Shown here: one piece after another, positions 33,698 through 43,507 of the stretch
Position numbering within the stretch: the stretch's first letter is position 1
Layout: each line of letters starts with the position of its first letter
Source: Tabrizicola flagellatus
Lineage (GTDB): Bacteria > Pseudomonadota > Alphaproteobacteria > Rhodobacterales > Rhodobacteraceae
Direction of reading: 5' to 3'
DNA length: 64,000 nucleotides
Assembly (NCBI RefSeq): GCF_008271465.1
Contig: NZ_VMDU01000004.1
Location: 224,156-288,155, forward strand
Translations under genes and position numbers: made by a program
Notes under the pieces: model-generated
Seen by the model: the letters and a program-made list of their open reading frames with translations, nothing else
Told to the model about the DNA's origin: nothing
Databases searched by the model: none

Positions 33698-34543
33698 CTA
33701 CAGCCGGTAGAAGTCCCGCGCGGTGTCGCGGAAGATCTGCCGCCGTTCGGTCTCGGACAGGTCGGCCGTCACCTCGTCCACCAGCGCCACCCAGTCGCGA
33801 TAGCCGATGGCCAGCGTCGCCACCGGCCAGTCGCCGCCGAACATGAGCCGCGAGGGGCCGAAGGCCTCCAGCGCGACCTCCATGTAGGGGCGCAGCGTTT
33901 CCGGCGTCCAGTCGGCGGCGGCCTCGGTAGCGACCCCGGAGAGCTTGCAGACCAGGTGCTCGCGCCGGGCAAGCTCGCGCAACTGGTCGGCCCAGGGCTG
34001 CATCAGGCCCGCGGCGATGCCGGGCTTGGCGATATGGTCCACGACCATCGGCACGTTCGGACAGGCATCGACCAGGCCGATGGTCGAGGGCAGCTGGGGA
34101 TGTTTGAGGCAGAGGTCGAAGGACAGGCCGTAATCGGCCAGCGCCCGGACCCCGGTGACGAAATCGGGGCGCAGGCAGAAGGCGGGATCGGGTTCGTCCT
34201 GGTAGATCCGGCGGATGCCGCGCACCTTCGGAGTGGCCGCCAGCCGTTCGAGATCGCCCCGCACCGCGTCGCCCCGTTCCAGCGCGGCGTTGCAAACCAT
34301 GGCGGCGATGCGCGGCTCTTCCTCCGCCCAGCCCAGCACCGCCTCTGCCTCGGCGAAGGTCTGCTCCGGGGCGGCGGCGCATTCGAGGAAGACCAGCGCC
34401 TCGATGTCCACCCCGTCGCTCGCCGCGCGGAAGTCGGCGGGCAGGAAGGGCCGGTCGAGCGGCAGGCCCTTGAGCCATGGATAGCTGAGCCGCCGGGGAT
34501 CCCAGAGATGCAGGTGGCTGTCGATGATCGGAAAGTCGGGCAT
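33698..34543 (-). CDS. Amidohydrolase-2 family lactonase (L-fuconolactonase-like)
   Basis: A 281-residue TIM-barrel hydrolase. The N-terminal metal motif is IIDSHLHLWDPRRL; further conserved sites are LCLKHPQL (His), VVDHIAKP (His) and MFGGDWPV (Asp). This pattern with HLHLW and GGDWP is typical of L-fuconolactonase and related sugar-lactone hydrolases. It would open the lactone made by the aldo/keto reductase at 29182. The ATG at 34543 has GAGG 7 bases upstream; longer frames upstream have no family sequence. It is divergent from the PfkB kinase at 34659. Confidence 0.85.
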   Translation of the reverse strand: MPDFPIIDSHLHLWDPRRLSYPWLKGLPLDRPFLPADFRAASDGVDIEALVFLECAAAPEQTFAEAEAVLGWAEEEPRIAAMVCNAALERGDAVRGDLERLAATPKVRGIRRIYQDEPDPAFCLRPDFVTGVRALADYGLSFDLCLKHPQLPSTIGLVDACPNVPMVVDHIAKPGIAAGLMQPWADQLRELARREHLVCKLSGVATEAAADWTPETLRPYMEVALEAFGPSRLMFGGDWPVATLAIGYRDWVALVDEVTADLSETERRQIFRDTARDFYRL

Positions 34544-34658
34544 TGGGGCCTCGTGCAGGGGCGGGTGGCGGCATGCTACACCGGGGCGCAGGCCAGGCAA
34601 CAGTTGCGCGGCGCGGCGCGGGCCGTAACCTGCGGCCAAAGCCCGAAGGAGCCCACCC

Positions 34659-35543
34659 GTGACCATGCCCCCCGCGACCTTGCCGACCGTCCTGGTCGTC
34701 GGCAGCCTGCACCATGACATCATGGTCGAGGCCGACCACCTGCCCCGCCGCGACGAGACGGCGGTCGGGCGGCGCTGGTATCCCAAGTTCGGCGGCAAGG
34801 GCGGCAATCAGGCGGTGGCGGTGGCCCGCGCCGGTGCCCCCTGCCGGATGTTCGGCGCGGTGGGGGATGACGGCTTCGGCGCCTTCCTGCGGCAGGGGTT
34901 GCGGGCGGGCGGGGTGGAGGACCGTTTCGTGCAGACCCTGCCCGGCGTGGGATCGGGGATGAGCGTGGCGATCGTGGATGCGCAGGGCGATTATGCAGCG
35001 ACCATCGTCTCGGGCGCGAACCTGAGGGCCGATCCGGCGGCGCTGGCCACGCCCGACCTTTGGCGGGACGTGGGCCTTCTGATCCTGCAGAACGAGGTTC
35101 CCGAGGCGCTGAACCTTGCGGCAGCGCGCGAGGCGCGGGCGCGGGGGGTGCGCTGCCTGCTGAACGCCGCCCCGGCGCGGGAACTGTCGGCGGACCTGGC
35201 GGGGCTGGTCGATCTGCTGGTGGTGAACGCCGTCGAGGCCGAGATGATGGGCGCGGGCGCCGTCCGGTCGCTGGAGGACGCGCGCGCGGCAGCCGAGCGG
35301 CTGGCGCAGCGGTTTCCGGCGGTGATCGTCACCGCGGGCAGTCTGGGCCTGGCGGCGGCCGAGGGGGGTGCGGGGTTCGCGCTGCCGGCCGAGAAGGTGC
35401 GGGCTGTCTCCAGCCACGGGGCCGGCGACGCCTTCATCGGCACGCTTGCCGCCGGGCTGGTGCGGGGGCTGGACCTGCACGCGGCGGCAGGCGCGGCCTC
35501 GCTGGCCGCCGCGCGGCATGTCAGCGGGCAGGCGCCGGGCTGA
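34659..35543 (+). CDS. PfkB family carbohydrate kinase (ribokinase-like)
   Basis: A 294-residue PfkB kinase. The sugar-binding motif is FGGKGGNQAVAVARAG (about 45-60) and the catalytic motif is SHGAGDAFIGTLAAG with Asp as base. The usual T or D before GAGD is Ser-His. The GTG at 34659 has GAAGGAG 7 bases upstream and is preferred over the ATG two codons later. It phosphorylates a sugar or 2-keto-3-deoxy acid; the second option would fit the dehydratase product of the neighbouring cluster. It is convergent with the HAD gene, 9 bases apart. Confidence 0.8.
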   Translation: MTMPPATLPTVLVVGSLHHDIMVEADHLPRRDETAVGRRWYPKFGGKGGNQAVAVARAGAPCRMFGAVGDDGFGAFLRQGLRAGGVEDRFVQTLPGVGSGMSVAIVDAQGDYAATIVSGANLRADPAALATPDLWRDVGLLILQNEVPEALNLAAAREARARGVRCLLNAAPARELSADLAGLVDLLVVNAVEAEMMGAGAVRSLEDARAAAERLAQRFPAVIVTAGSLGLAAAEGGAGFALPAEKVRAVSSHGAGDAFIGTLAAGLVRGLDLHAAAGAASLAAARHVSGQAPG

Positions 35544-35552
35544 GCGAGGGGC

Positions 35553-36488
35553 TCAGGGGCTGGGCACGATGAAATCCGGCACGATCCCCGCGGCGGCGAT
35601 GAAGGGCGCGGTGTCGCGGCCGGCGAAAAGGCCGTGATCGGTGACGAGCACGCTGCGGCAGCCGGCCGCCGCGCCGCCCAGCACATCGGTGTGCAGCGTG
35701 TCGCCCACCATCGCCAGCCGGTCGGGCGCAAGGCCGGTGCGGCTGATGCCTTCGGCAAAGGCCTCGGGGAAGGGTTTGCCGAACCAGTGCACCTCGAGAC
35801 CCGGCAGGGCGTCCAGAAGCTCGTGGCCGAAGAGCCCCGGCTCCAGCGTCAGCCCGCCCTCGCGCGGGGCGACGAGGTCGGGGTTGGCGATGACCAGCGG
35901 GCGCGGGCGGCGGTCGAGCGCCCGGGTCAGGCGGCGTTGCAGCGCGGGCGTCCAGCGGGCGGTCGACAGGAACACGACCGCATCGGCCCGGTCGAAGGCG
36001 GCGGGATCGGCCAGCGCATCAATCAGCCGCGCGGGGATGTCGGCGAACGTGTCGCCCTCGGCCGCGATGGCGGCCCAGGTGGCGCCGGGGGCGATTGCCT
36101 GAAGCCGCGCCACGGCGACATCGCGCGAGGCCACGACCTCATCGGCGGTGAAGTCGAAGCCCAGGCGGTGATACTTGGCCAAGAGTTGCTCGCGCGTGTA
36201 GCTGGCGGCATTGGTCAGCACCGCCAGCCGTTTGCCCCGCGCCCGAAGGCTGGCCATCCGCGCCACTGCGCCGGGGATCGCGGTATCGCCCACGTTGAGG
36301 ACGCCGAAGGCATCGAGCAGGAAGCCGTCCACATGGTCGGCCACCTCTTCCAGCGAGGGCAGGTGCAGCGACCGGGCGGGATAGCGGGCGGCGGGCAGGC
36401 GGGGGCGGATCGCCTCGTACCGCGTGAAGGCAGAGGCCGCGTCGGAGAGCATGTCCCCCGGCCCGGCGTCGAGGGAAACCTCAGACAC
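35553..36488 (-). CDS. HAD-IIA family phosphatase (NagD/PGP-like)
   Basis: A 311-residue haloacid dehalogenase superfamily phosphatase, subclass IIA. The nucleophile motif is FLLDAFGVL (DxFGV instead of the common DxDGV); the acid/base position therefore reads Phe-Gly rather than Asp-Gly. Motif II is LTNAAS, Lys is in WFGKPFPEAF and the metal motif is MVGDTLHTDVLGG. The missing second Asp in motif I could lower phosphatase activity. It is last in the five-gene minus operon and overlaps the SDR gene by 8 bases. It probably dephosphorylates a sugar or polyol phosphate. Confidence 0.8.
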   Translation of the reverse strand: MSEVSLDAGPGDMLSDAASAFTRYEAIRPRLPAARYPARSLHLPSLEEVADHVDGFLLDAFGVLNVGDTAIPGAVARMASLRARGKRLAVLTNAASYTREQLLAKYHRLGFDFTADEVVASRDVAVARLQAIAPGATWAAIAAEGDTFADIPARLIDALADPAAFDRADAVVFLSTARWTPALQRRLTRALDRRPRPLVIANPDLVAPREGGLTLEPGLFGHELLDALPGLEVHWFGKPFPEAFAEGISRTGLAPDRLAMVGDTLHTDVLGGAAAGCRSVLVTDHGLFAGRDTAPFIAAAGIVPDFIVPSP

Positions 36489-37248
36489 TGGTGAACCCGC
36501 CTTCCACCATCAGAAGCGCGCCGTTGACCATGCTTGACGCATCCGAGGCGAGGTAAAGGGCCGCGTCCGCCACCTCCACCGGCTCGGCAAAGCGGCGGGC
36601 GGGGGTGGCGTTGCGGAAGGGGTCGCCCTTTTCCGGCCTGCCCCAGACCTCGATCCCCATGGGCGTCATCACCACGGTCGGGCAGATCGCGTTGACCTGC
36701 ACGTTGAACCGCGCCCATTCGGCGCAGAGCGACTTCGTGAGCGCGTTCAGCCCGCCTTTCGAGGCGGCATAGGCCGCGTGATCGTCCAGCGCGATCACCC
36801 CGGTCTGGGACGAGATGTTGATGACCTTCCCCCACCTCTGCGCGATCATCGCCGGCGCCAGCGTCCGCGCCGTCAGGAAGGGCGCGCGGAGGTTGACGGC
36901 CATCATCCGGTCCCAGGCCTCGGTCGTGAAGTCCACCGCCGGGGCGACATGGGCGATCCCGGCGGAGTTGACCAGGATGTCGATGGTGCCCCATTCCTTC
37001 AGCGCCCGCTGGCAGGCTTCGACGGGTTCGGTCGGGCTTTCCATCTCGGCCGTCAGGGTCAGGCAGCGCCGGCCATGGGCGCGGACGGCCTCGGCGGTGG
37101 CGGCAAGGTCGGCTGCATCGCGGCCCAGCGCCACGATGTCGGCGCCGGCCTCGGCAAAGACCCGCGCGATCTCGGCCCCGATGCCCTTGGAGGCCCCGGT
37201 GATCAGCGCCTTGCGCCCCGTCAGCGAAAAGCGGTCCTGCCAGCCCAT
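36481..37248 (-). CDS. Short-chain dehydrogenase/reductase
   Basis: A 255-residue classical SDR. The cofactor motif is TGASKGIG (about 18-25), the structural motif NSAGIA, and the catalytic set is Ser in INISSQTG with YAASKGG (Tyr, Lys). Length and motifs match polyol or sugar-acid dehydrogenases (gluconate 5-dehydrogenase, arabinitol and 2-keto-3-deoxy-fuconate dehydrogenases). It lies between the SIS isomerase (3-base gap) and the HAD phosphatase (8-base overlap). A sugar alcohol or sugar-acid substrate is inferred from context. Confidence 0.85.
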   Translation of the reverse strand: MGWQDRFSLTGRKALITGASKGIGAEIARVFAEAGADIVALGRDAADLAATAEAVRAHGRRCLTLTAEMESPTEPVEACQRALKEWGTIDILVNSAGIAHVAPAVDFTTEAWDRMMAVNLRAPFLTARTLAPAMIAQRWGKVINISSQTGVIALDDHAAYAASKGGLNALTKSLCAEWARFNVQVNAICPTVVMTPMGIEVWGRPEKGDPFRNATPARRFAEPVEVADAALYLASDASSMVNGALLMVEGGFTSV

Positions 37249-37251
37249 CGG

Positions 37252-37812
37252 TCACTCCAGATTGGTATGACGCGCGCGCATCGCCTCGGGCGTGACGCCG
37301 AGGTGGTCGCGCAGCGCAAGGATCAGAAGCTCGAAGGCCAGATACTGCGCGCCTTCGAAGAGCGAGCCCATCGGCAGGACCGAGGTCGCCGCCGCGCCCT
37401 GGTCGTTCGCCATGGTCTGCGCCGGGATCAGGAACACGCGGTCGGCCGCCTGCGGCGCGCTGCCTTGGGCTTGCGCGGTGACGCAGGCCACCCGCGCACC
37501 CGCCTTGCGCGCGACGCCGATCAGGCCGTCCACCGTGGAAAAGCCGCCCGGCCCGGCGCTGACCACCAGCAGGTCGCCGGGGCCGACCGGCGGGCAGGAC
37601 ATGTCGCCCACCACATGCGCGTCGAGCCCCATGTGATAAAGCCGCATGGCAAGCGCCCGCATCATCAGCCCCTCGCGCCCCACGCCATAGCAGACGACGC
37701 GGCGGGCCTGGGCCAGGTCCTCGACCATCCCCTGCAACGCGGCGGGGTCGATTGCGGCCACGGCATCGCGGATTTCCCCCGCGGCGCGGGTGGCAAGATC
37801 GGAAAGCGTCAT
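37252..37812 (-). CDS. SIS domain sugar-phosphate isomerase (6-phospho-3-hexuloisomerase-like)
   Basis: A 186-residue single SIS-domain protein, the same length as HxlB/PHI. Typical segments are [24 protein letters not shown], of which YGVGREG is the SIS core, then [10 protein letters not shown] and the C-terminal [15 protein letters not shown]. HxlB isomerises hexulose 6-phosphate to fructose 6-phosphate. No HxlA synthase is nearby, so another phosphosugar is likely. The ATG overlaps the stop of the glycerol-1-phosphate-dehydrogenase-like gene by 4 bases. The frame is open much further upstream, inside that gene. Confidence 0.8.
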   Translation of the reverse strand: MTLSDLATRAAGEIRDAVAAIDPAALQGMVEDLAQARRVVCYGVGREGLMMRALAMRLYHMGLDAHVVGDMSCPPVGPGDLLVVSAGPGGFSTVDGLIGVARKAGARVACVTAQAQGSAPQAADRVFLIPAQTMANDQGAAATSVLPMGSLFEGAQYLAFELLILALRDHLGVTPEAMRARHTNLE

Positions 37813-39145
37813 GTGCCCACCTTCGATTGCTGGGTCTGCGGCAGGGCCGCCAGGGCAGCCTGATCCAGAAGCCCGACCTCGTCCAGCAGGTCGAGCACGG
37901 TATAGCGGCTGCGCAGAAAGCGGGCCTTCAGGATCGTGCGGTGCAGATAGGCCGGATCGACGCCGATGTCCGCCGCCTCGGCCGGGGCGCCAGCGCGGGC
38001 CAGATGGTCGGCCATGCGGGCGGCGGGCCAGAGCCGGGCACGCAGCCGGGCCTGAAGGTCGGGCCAGACGGCGGCAAGGCGGGTCAGCCGGGCCTGCAAC
38101 GCGGCCCCCTCGACATGCTTGGCGCGGGTCTCGGCGATGGCGCGTTCGGCGATCTCGCCGGGGCCGAAGCGGGCGCGGATCTCGGCTTCCTTGGCGGCAA
38201 GGTCGGGGGCTTCGGCCGCCCGGCGGGCGGGGTCGAGCGCGGCAAGGTCGCGCGTCAGCAGCCAGTCGAACATGCGCAAGGCCGCCATCGCGCCGACCGC
38301 GACGCAGGCGCCGTGGCTGACCCGTTCGCCGTTGTGGTGCAGGTCGTCCATTTCCCACAGATGCGCGATCTGGTGGTCGGCCCCGGAGGCCGGGCGCGAG
38401 GAGCCGTGCGCCTCCATCGCCAGGCCGACCAGCGTCAGGCCGAGGAAGAGCCCCTCCACCGCCGCGCGGTCGCCGGCGGCGATCCGGTCGGGCTGCGACA
38501 GCCAGCCTTCGAGACCGCCCTGCACCATGGGCCAGGCGACATCGTCGATGGGCTCGATCCCCAGCGCGTCGGCGATGATCCAGTCGCCCCCCGCCGGAAC
38601 CTTGCCCGCGAGGTCGCCATAGCCCCAGCCCGTCATCTCGGGCGGGGCGGCGGCGATCACGTCGAGGTCGGCGAGCAAGACCTTCGCCGGACGGCAGGGG
38701 ATGGTCTTCTTGAACCCCTTCTCCGACAGCGGGGCGCCGGCCGAGGTATAGCCGTCCATGCTGGCCGCCGTGGCCACGCACATGTAGGGGATGCCGGCGG
38801 TGAAGGCCGCGTGTTTCACCACGTCGTTCATCACGCCCGAGCCGATGGCGACGGGCGTCTCGCCGGGCCGCAGGACGGCGCGGAGCGAATCGGCCAGGTC
38901 CACCGTGGGCTTGGGGCGCGGGGTGGCCGGGATGACATGGCGGCGCGTCGGGATGCCCGCTGCCGCTAAGGCCGCCTCCACGGCCTCCCCTGCCGCGCCC
39001 CAGCCGCGGTCGTCGGCCATCAGCACCACGGGGCCCGAGAAATGCCGGGCGTAAAGCCTGCCCGCCTCGGCCAGCACGCCGCGTCCGATCACCACCTCGG
39101 CCACATTGGCCGAGCGCGCCACCGCGTCCCGGATCAGGTCCCCGC

Positions 39146-39149
<4 letters not shown>
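37809..39149 (-). CDS. sn-Glycerol-1-phosphate dehydrogenase family protein (AraM/EgsA-like)
   Basis: A 446-residue member of the iron-alcohol-dehydrogenase/glycerol-1-phosphate dehydrogenase superfamily. NAD-binding and substrate motifs: [43 protein letters not shown]; metal ligands: an Asp in the GDLAGK region, and His in [13 protein letters not shown] and in ERVSHG. Archaea use this activity for lipids; bacterial AraM makes glycerol 1-phosphate from dihydroxyacetone phosphate. Here it sits in a sugar operon, after a UgpC/MalK-type ATPase gene (4-base overlap) and before an SIS isomerase, so a sugar-phosphate substrate of catabolism is likelier than lipid synthesis. The real reaction is open. 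Confidence 0.8.
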
Positions 39150-40207
<1,058 letters not shown>

Positions 40208-40258
40208 GGCGCCCCCTTCCCCTGCGCCGATCCACCGGCGCTGACCGCAATTTTCCGG

Positions 40259-40288
40259 TTGACTCGCTCCGGATTCGATACATTTATA
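40259..40288 (+). promoter_or_regulatory. Sigma-70-like promoter of the sugar/polyol importer operon
   Basis: TTGACT (40259-40264) and TTTATA (40283-40288) are 18 bases apart, a good match to a housekeeping promoter in this GC-rich window. The -10 ends 1 base before the left arm of the inverted repeat GTGCAGCGTT, so a bound repressor would cover the start site. Confidence 0.55.
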
Positions 40289-40289
40289 T

Positions 40290-40330
40290 GTGCAGCGTTA
40301 CAAATGGAAGTCAACTCTGCAACGCTGCAC
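40290..40330. promoter_or_regulatory. Inverted repeat GTGCAGCGTT-N21-AACGCTGCAC (SorC operator candidate)
   Basis: Two perfect 10-base arms (40290-40299 and 40321-40330) lie with centres 31 bp apart, three helical turns. They stand between the -10 box and the ribosome binding site (GAGGGAGG) of the binding-protein gene. The sugar-sensing SorC regulator encoded four genes downstream is the natural candidate to bind here. Confidence 0.6.
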
Positions 40331-40346
40331 CCTGAGGGAGGAAACC

Positions 40347-41687
40347 ATGAAACTGAAGTCGCATGTCAGCGCTCTTGCGCTGGCCGCTGCCGCACTTTCC
40401 GGGCTGGCCGGCGCGGCGCAGGCCTGGTCGCTGGAGGAGGCCGCCAAGCCCTATGCCGGGACCGAGCTGGAGGTCCTGTTCCTGGACCGTCCGGGCTACA
40501 ACGCCGCGATCAAGATGCTGCCGGAATTCGAGGCGGCGACCGGCATCAAGGTCAACATCACCACCGTGCCCTACGAGAACGCACTGGGCGAACAGGTGCG
40601 CGACTTCGTGGCCGGGGGCGACCTCGACATCGCGCTGATCGACCTCGTCTGGATCGGCAACTTCGCCGAGAACGGCTGGCTGGTCCCCTCCGAGACCTTC
40701 ATCAACAACCCCGAGCTCGCCGACCCCGAGCTGGACATGGCCGACTTCTTCCCGCTGGTGCTGGACGCCTTCGGGTCGTGGAACGGCGTGAACTACGGGC
40801 TGCCGTTCGACAACTACTCGGGCCTCCTGTTCTGGAACCGCTGCATGCTTGCCGACGCCGGTTTCGACAAGCCGCCGGCGACCTGGCAGGAGATGATGGA
40901 CACCTACGGCCCGGCGCTGACCAAGGACGGCAAGTATGCCTATGCGCTGCAATCCAAGCGCAACGAGACCCAGTCGGCCGACAGTTTCGCCCGCTTCCTC
41001 TGGCCCTTCGGCGGGTCCTTCCTGAACGCCGAGTTCAGGTCGAACCTGATGTCGCCCGAAAGCCAGGCGGGCCTGAAGTTCCGCCAGGATCTGATGAAGT
41101 TCATGCCAGAAGGCATCGTCGCCTATGACCATGCCGAAACCGTGAATGCCTTCGCCCAGGGCGATGTGGCGATGATCACCGAATGGTCGGCCTTCTATTC
41201 CACCGTGGTCAGCCCCGAGACCTCGAAGGTCGCGGACTGCGTTGAAATTGCACCAGAACCCAAGGGGCCGGCGGGGCGGAAACCGGCGTTGGGCGGCTTC
41301 TCTCTGGCGGTGGCGTCCCAGGCGGACGAGGCCGAACAGGCCGCGGGCTGGCTCTTCATCCAGTGGGTGACCTCGAAGGCCAAGGCCGGGCAATACCTGG
41401 AGCTGGGCGGCGTGCCCGCGCGCAAGTCGGCCTATGCCGATCCGGCGCTGGCCGAGAAGTTCAAGTTCATCCCGGCCCTGGTCGAAAGCTGGCAGGAAGG
41501 CGTGCCCGAGTTCCGTCCACGCTTTGCCGAATGGCCCGCGATCACCGAGATCGTGCAGGAATGGGGCACCAAGATGATGCTGGGCGAGGTCTCGATCGAG
41601 GAGGGCTCGAAGATGATCGGCGAGAAGATGGAAGCGGTCCTCGCCGAGGCCGGCTACTACGACGGCAAGAAGCCCTTGGCGCAGTAA
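40347..41687 (+). CDS. Sugar/polyol ABC transporter substrate-binding protein
   Basis: A 446-residue family 1 solute-binding protein with a Sec signal peptide (MKLKSHVSALALAAAAL...AQA, about 25 residues). Aromatic residues suited to carbohydrate stacking include NAWSLEE, DLVWIGNF, FGSWNGVNYG, FDNYSG and EWSAFYS. ATG follows GAGGGAGGAAACC. First gene of the operon binding protein - two permeases - SorC regulator - FGGY kinase. An 8-bp GC hairpin follows in the gap to the first permease. A sugar alcohol substrate is possible given the SDR and kinase genes, but not shown. Confidence 0.87.
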   Translation: MKLKSHVSALALAAAALSGLAGAAQAWSLEEAAKPYAGTELEVLFLDRPGYNAAIKMLPEFEAATGIKVNITTVPYENALGEQVRDFVAGGDLDIALIDLVWIGNFAENGWLVPSETFINNPELADPELDMADFFPLVLDAFGSWNGVNYGLPFDNYSGLLFWNRCMLADAGFDKPPATWQEMMDTYGPALTKDGKYAYALQSKRNETQSADSFARFLWPFGGSFLNAEFRSNLMSPESQAGLKFRQDLMKFMPEGIVAYDHAETVNAFAQGDVAMITEWSAFYSTVVSPETSKVADCVEIAPEPKGPAGRKPALGGFSLAVASQADEAEQAAGWLFIQWVTSKAKAGQYLELGGVPARKSAYADPALAEKFKFIPALVESWQEGVPEFRPRFAEWPAITEIVQEWGTKMMLGEVSIEEGSKMIGEKMEAVLAEAGYYDGKKPLAQ

Positions 41688-41737
41688 GCCGCCCTGTGAT
41701 CTCCTCCCGGGAGACGTGCCCGCTAGGGCACCCAAGG

Positions 41738-41759
41738 CCCCCGCCCGCATCGGCGGGGG
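41738..41759 (+). promoter_or_regulatory. Intercistronic hairpin after the binding-protein gene
   Basis: CCCCCGCC and GGCGGGGG form an 8-bp stem with a 6-base loop (CGCATC), about 50 bases after the stop of the binding-protein gene and 34 before the permease start. There is no T-run. It is probably an mRNA-stabilising or attenuating element. Confidence 0.6.
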
Positions 41760-41792
41760 TCTGACCACCTGCAGGACCGAACGAGGACCCCG

Positions 41793-42671
41793 ATGACCTT
41801 CCGCGTGCCCCGGCGCACCGTCGCCGCCTTCCTTGGCCCCGCCGTCGCGGCGCTGGCCCTGGTCGGCATCGCGCCGCTGCTCTATGCGGTCTGGAAGAGC
41901 CTGCACTACTTCAACCTGACGAAGCTCGCGCAGCAAAGGTTCGTGGGCCTCGACAATTATGCCGCCGTCCTGACCGACCCGGTCTTCTGGCAGGCGATGG
42001 GGCGCACGGCACTTCTCTTCGCGATCGCCGTGCCGATCCAGATCGGGCTTGGCCTGGTGATCGCCCTGGTGCTGCACCGCCCGGGGCTGACCTTCTGGAA
42101 GACGCTGACGCGTCTGTCGCTGGTCCTGCCGATGGCCACGACCTATGCCGTCGTGGGCCTTCTCGCACAGGTGATGCTGAACCAGAAATACGGGGTAATC
42201 AACCAGATGCTGGGCTGGATCGGCATCGAGGCGATCAATTTTATCGGCGATCCAACAAATGCATTCATCGCGGTCGTGCTGTGGGACATCTGGCAATGGA
42301 CCCCCTTCGTGGCGCTGGTCCTGCTTGCAGGCCTGTCCACCGTCCCGCCCGAGATCGAGGAAGCGGCGAAGCTGGAGACGAAATCCAACTGGACGGTGCT
42401 GCGCCATGTCCAGCTGCCCTTCCTGGTGCCGAGCCTTGTCGCCGTCCTCATCCTGCGGACCGCCGATACGCTGAAGCTGTTCGACATGCCCTTCACCATG
42501 ACGCGCGGCGGTCCGGGGTCCGCCACCGAGTTCATCGCCGTGCTGATCGAGCGCGTGGGCAACCGGCAGTTCGAGATCGGCATGGCCGCGGCGCAGTCGA
42601 TCATCATGCTGGCGATCACCATCGTTCTGGCGCGGCTCTACATCCGCTTCTTCTATCGCGAGGTTCGCTGA
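41793..42671 (+). CDS. Sugar/polyol ABC transporter permease 1
   Basis: A 292-residue inner-membrane permease with six predicted membrane segments and the EAA loop reading EIEEAAKLETKSNWTVLRHVQLP (core EEAAKLETKS). The expected Gly in the EAA motif (EAAxLDGAs) is replaced by Thr-Lys. It belongs to the MalF/UgpA half of CUT1 importers. It lies one base before permease 2 and shares the operon with the binding protein, the SorC regulator and the kinase. Confidence 0.87.
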   Translation: MTFRVPRRTVAAFLGPAVAALALVGIAPLLYAVWKSLHYFNLTKLAQQRFVGLDNYAAVLTDPVFWQAMGRTALLFAIAVPIQIGLGLVIALVLHRPGLTFWKTLTRLSLVLPMATTYAVVGLLAQVMLNQKYGVINQMLGWIGIEAINFIGDPTNAFIAVVLWDIWQWTPFVALVLLAGLSTVPPEIEEAAKLETKSNWTVLRHVQLPFLVPSLVAVLILRTADTLKLFDMPFTMTRGGPGSATEFIAVLIERVGNRQFEIGMAAAQSIIMLAITIVLARLYIRFFYREVR

Positions 42672-42672
42672 G

Positions 42673-43500
42673 ATGGCCGCCCCCATCCGCCGCCGCAGTC
42701 TCTGGGCCGAGGGCGCGCTCCTGCTGCTGATCGGGCTGTTCTGCGTCTTCCCGTTCTACTGGATGGTGACGACCAGCCTGAAGACGCAGGTGGTCGCCCT
42801 GGAATCGCCGCCGGTCTGGTGGTTCACCCCCACGCTGGCGAATTACTGGGAGGTCCTGTTCGTGGACAAGGTCGGCCCGGCGCTGATCAACTCGATCATC
42901 GTCGCGGTCTGCACCACGGCGCTTGCCGTGGGGCTTGGCACGCCGGCGGCCTATGCCCTTGCCCGGTTCGAGTTCCCCGGCAAGCGCGATCTGTGGTTCT
43001 GGTTCATCACCAACCGCTTCGTCAGCCCCGTGGTCCTCGCCTTCCCGGTCTTCCTCATCGCCCGCCAGACGGGCCTGCGCGACACGCAGATCGCGCTGAT
43101 CCTGATGTATCTGACCTTCACCCTGCCCATCGTCATCTGGATCTGCACTGACCAGTTCCGGTCGATCCCGCGCGAGCTGGACGAGGCCGCCATGCTGGAA
43201 GGCGCAAGCCAGTGGCGCATCTTCCGGTCGATCTGCCTGCCGCTCGCCATGCCCGGCGTCGCGGTCAGCTCGATCCTGTCGTTCATCTTCTCGTGGAACG
43301 AGCTCCTGTTCGCCTACATCCTGGCACCCAAGGCCGCCAAGACCGCCCCTGCCATGGCCGTGACCTTCATGGAGGGCTACGACGTGCCCTATGGAAAGAT
43401 CATGGCGACCTCGACGCTGATCGTCGTCCCCGTCTTGATCTTTGCGCTGCTGGCGTCGAAACACCTTGTCCGGGGCCTGACGATGGGGGCCGTGAAATAG
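42673..43500 (+). CDS. Sugar/polyol ABC transporter permease 2
   Basis: A 275-residue MalG-type permease with six predicted membrane segments. The N-terminal GLFCVFPFYWMVTTSLK is typical of this half, and the EAA loop is LDEAAMLEGASQWRIFRSICLP (core DEAAMLEGAS). The C-terminus GLTMGAVK is characteristic of MalG-like subunits. The start follows the permease 1 stop (TGA-G-ATG); the SorC gene begins 7 bases after its stop. Confidence 0.88.
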   Translation: MAAPIRRRSLWAEGALLLLIGLFCVFPFYWMVTTSLKTQVVALESPPVWWFTPTLANYWEVLFVDKVGPALINSIIVAVCTTALAVGLGTPAAYALARFEFPGKRDLWFWFITNRFVSPVVLAFPVFLIARQTGLRDTQIALILMYLTFTLPIVIWICTDQFRSIPRELDEAAMLEGASQWRIFRSICLPLAMPGVAVSSILSFIFSWNELLFAYILAPKAAKTAPAMAVTFMEGYDVPYGKIMATSTLIVVPVLIFALLASKHLVRGLTMGAVK

Positions 43501-43507
43501 GGCATCC

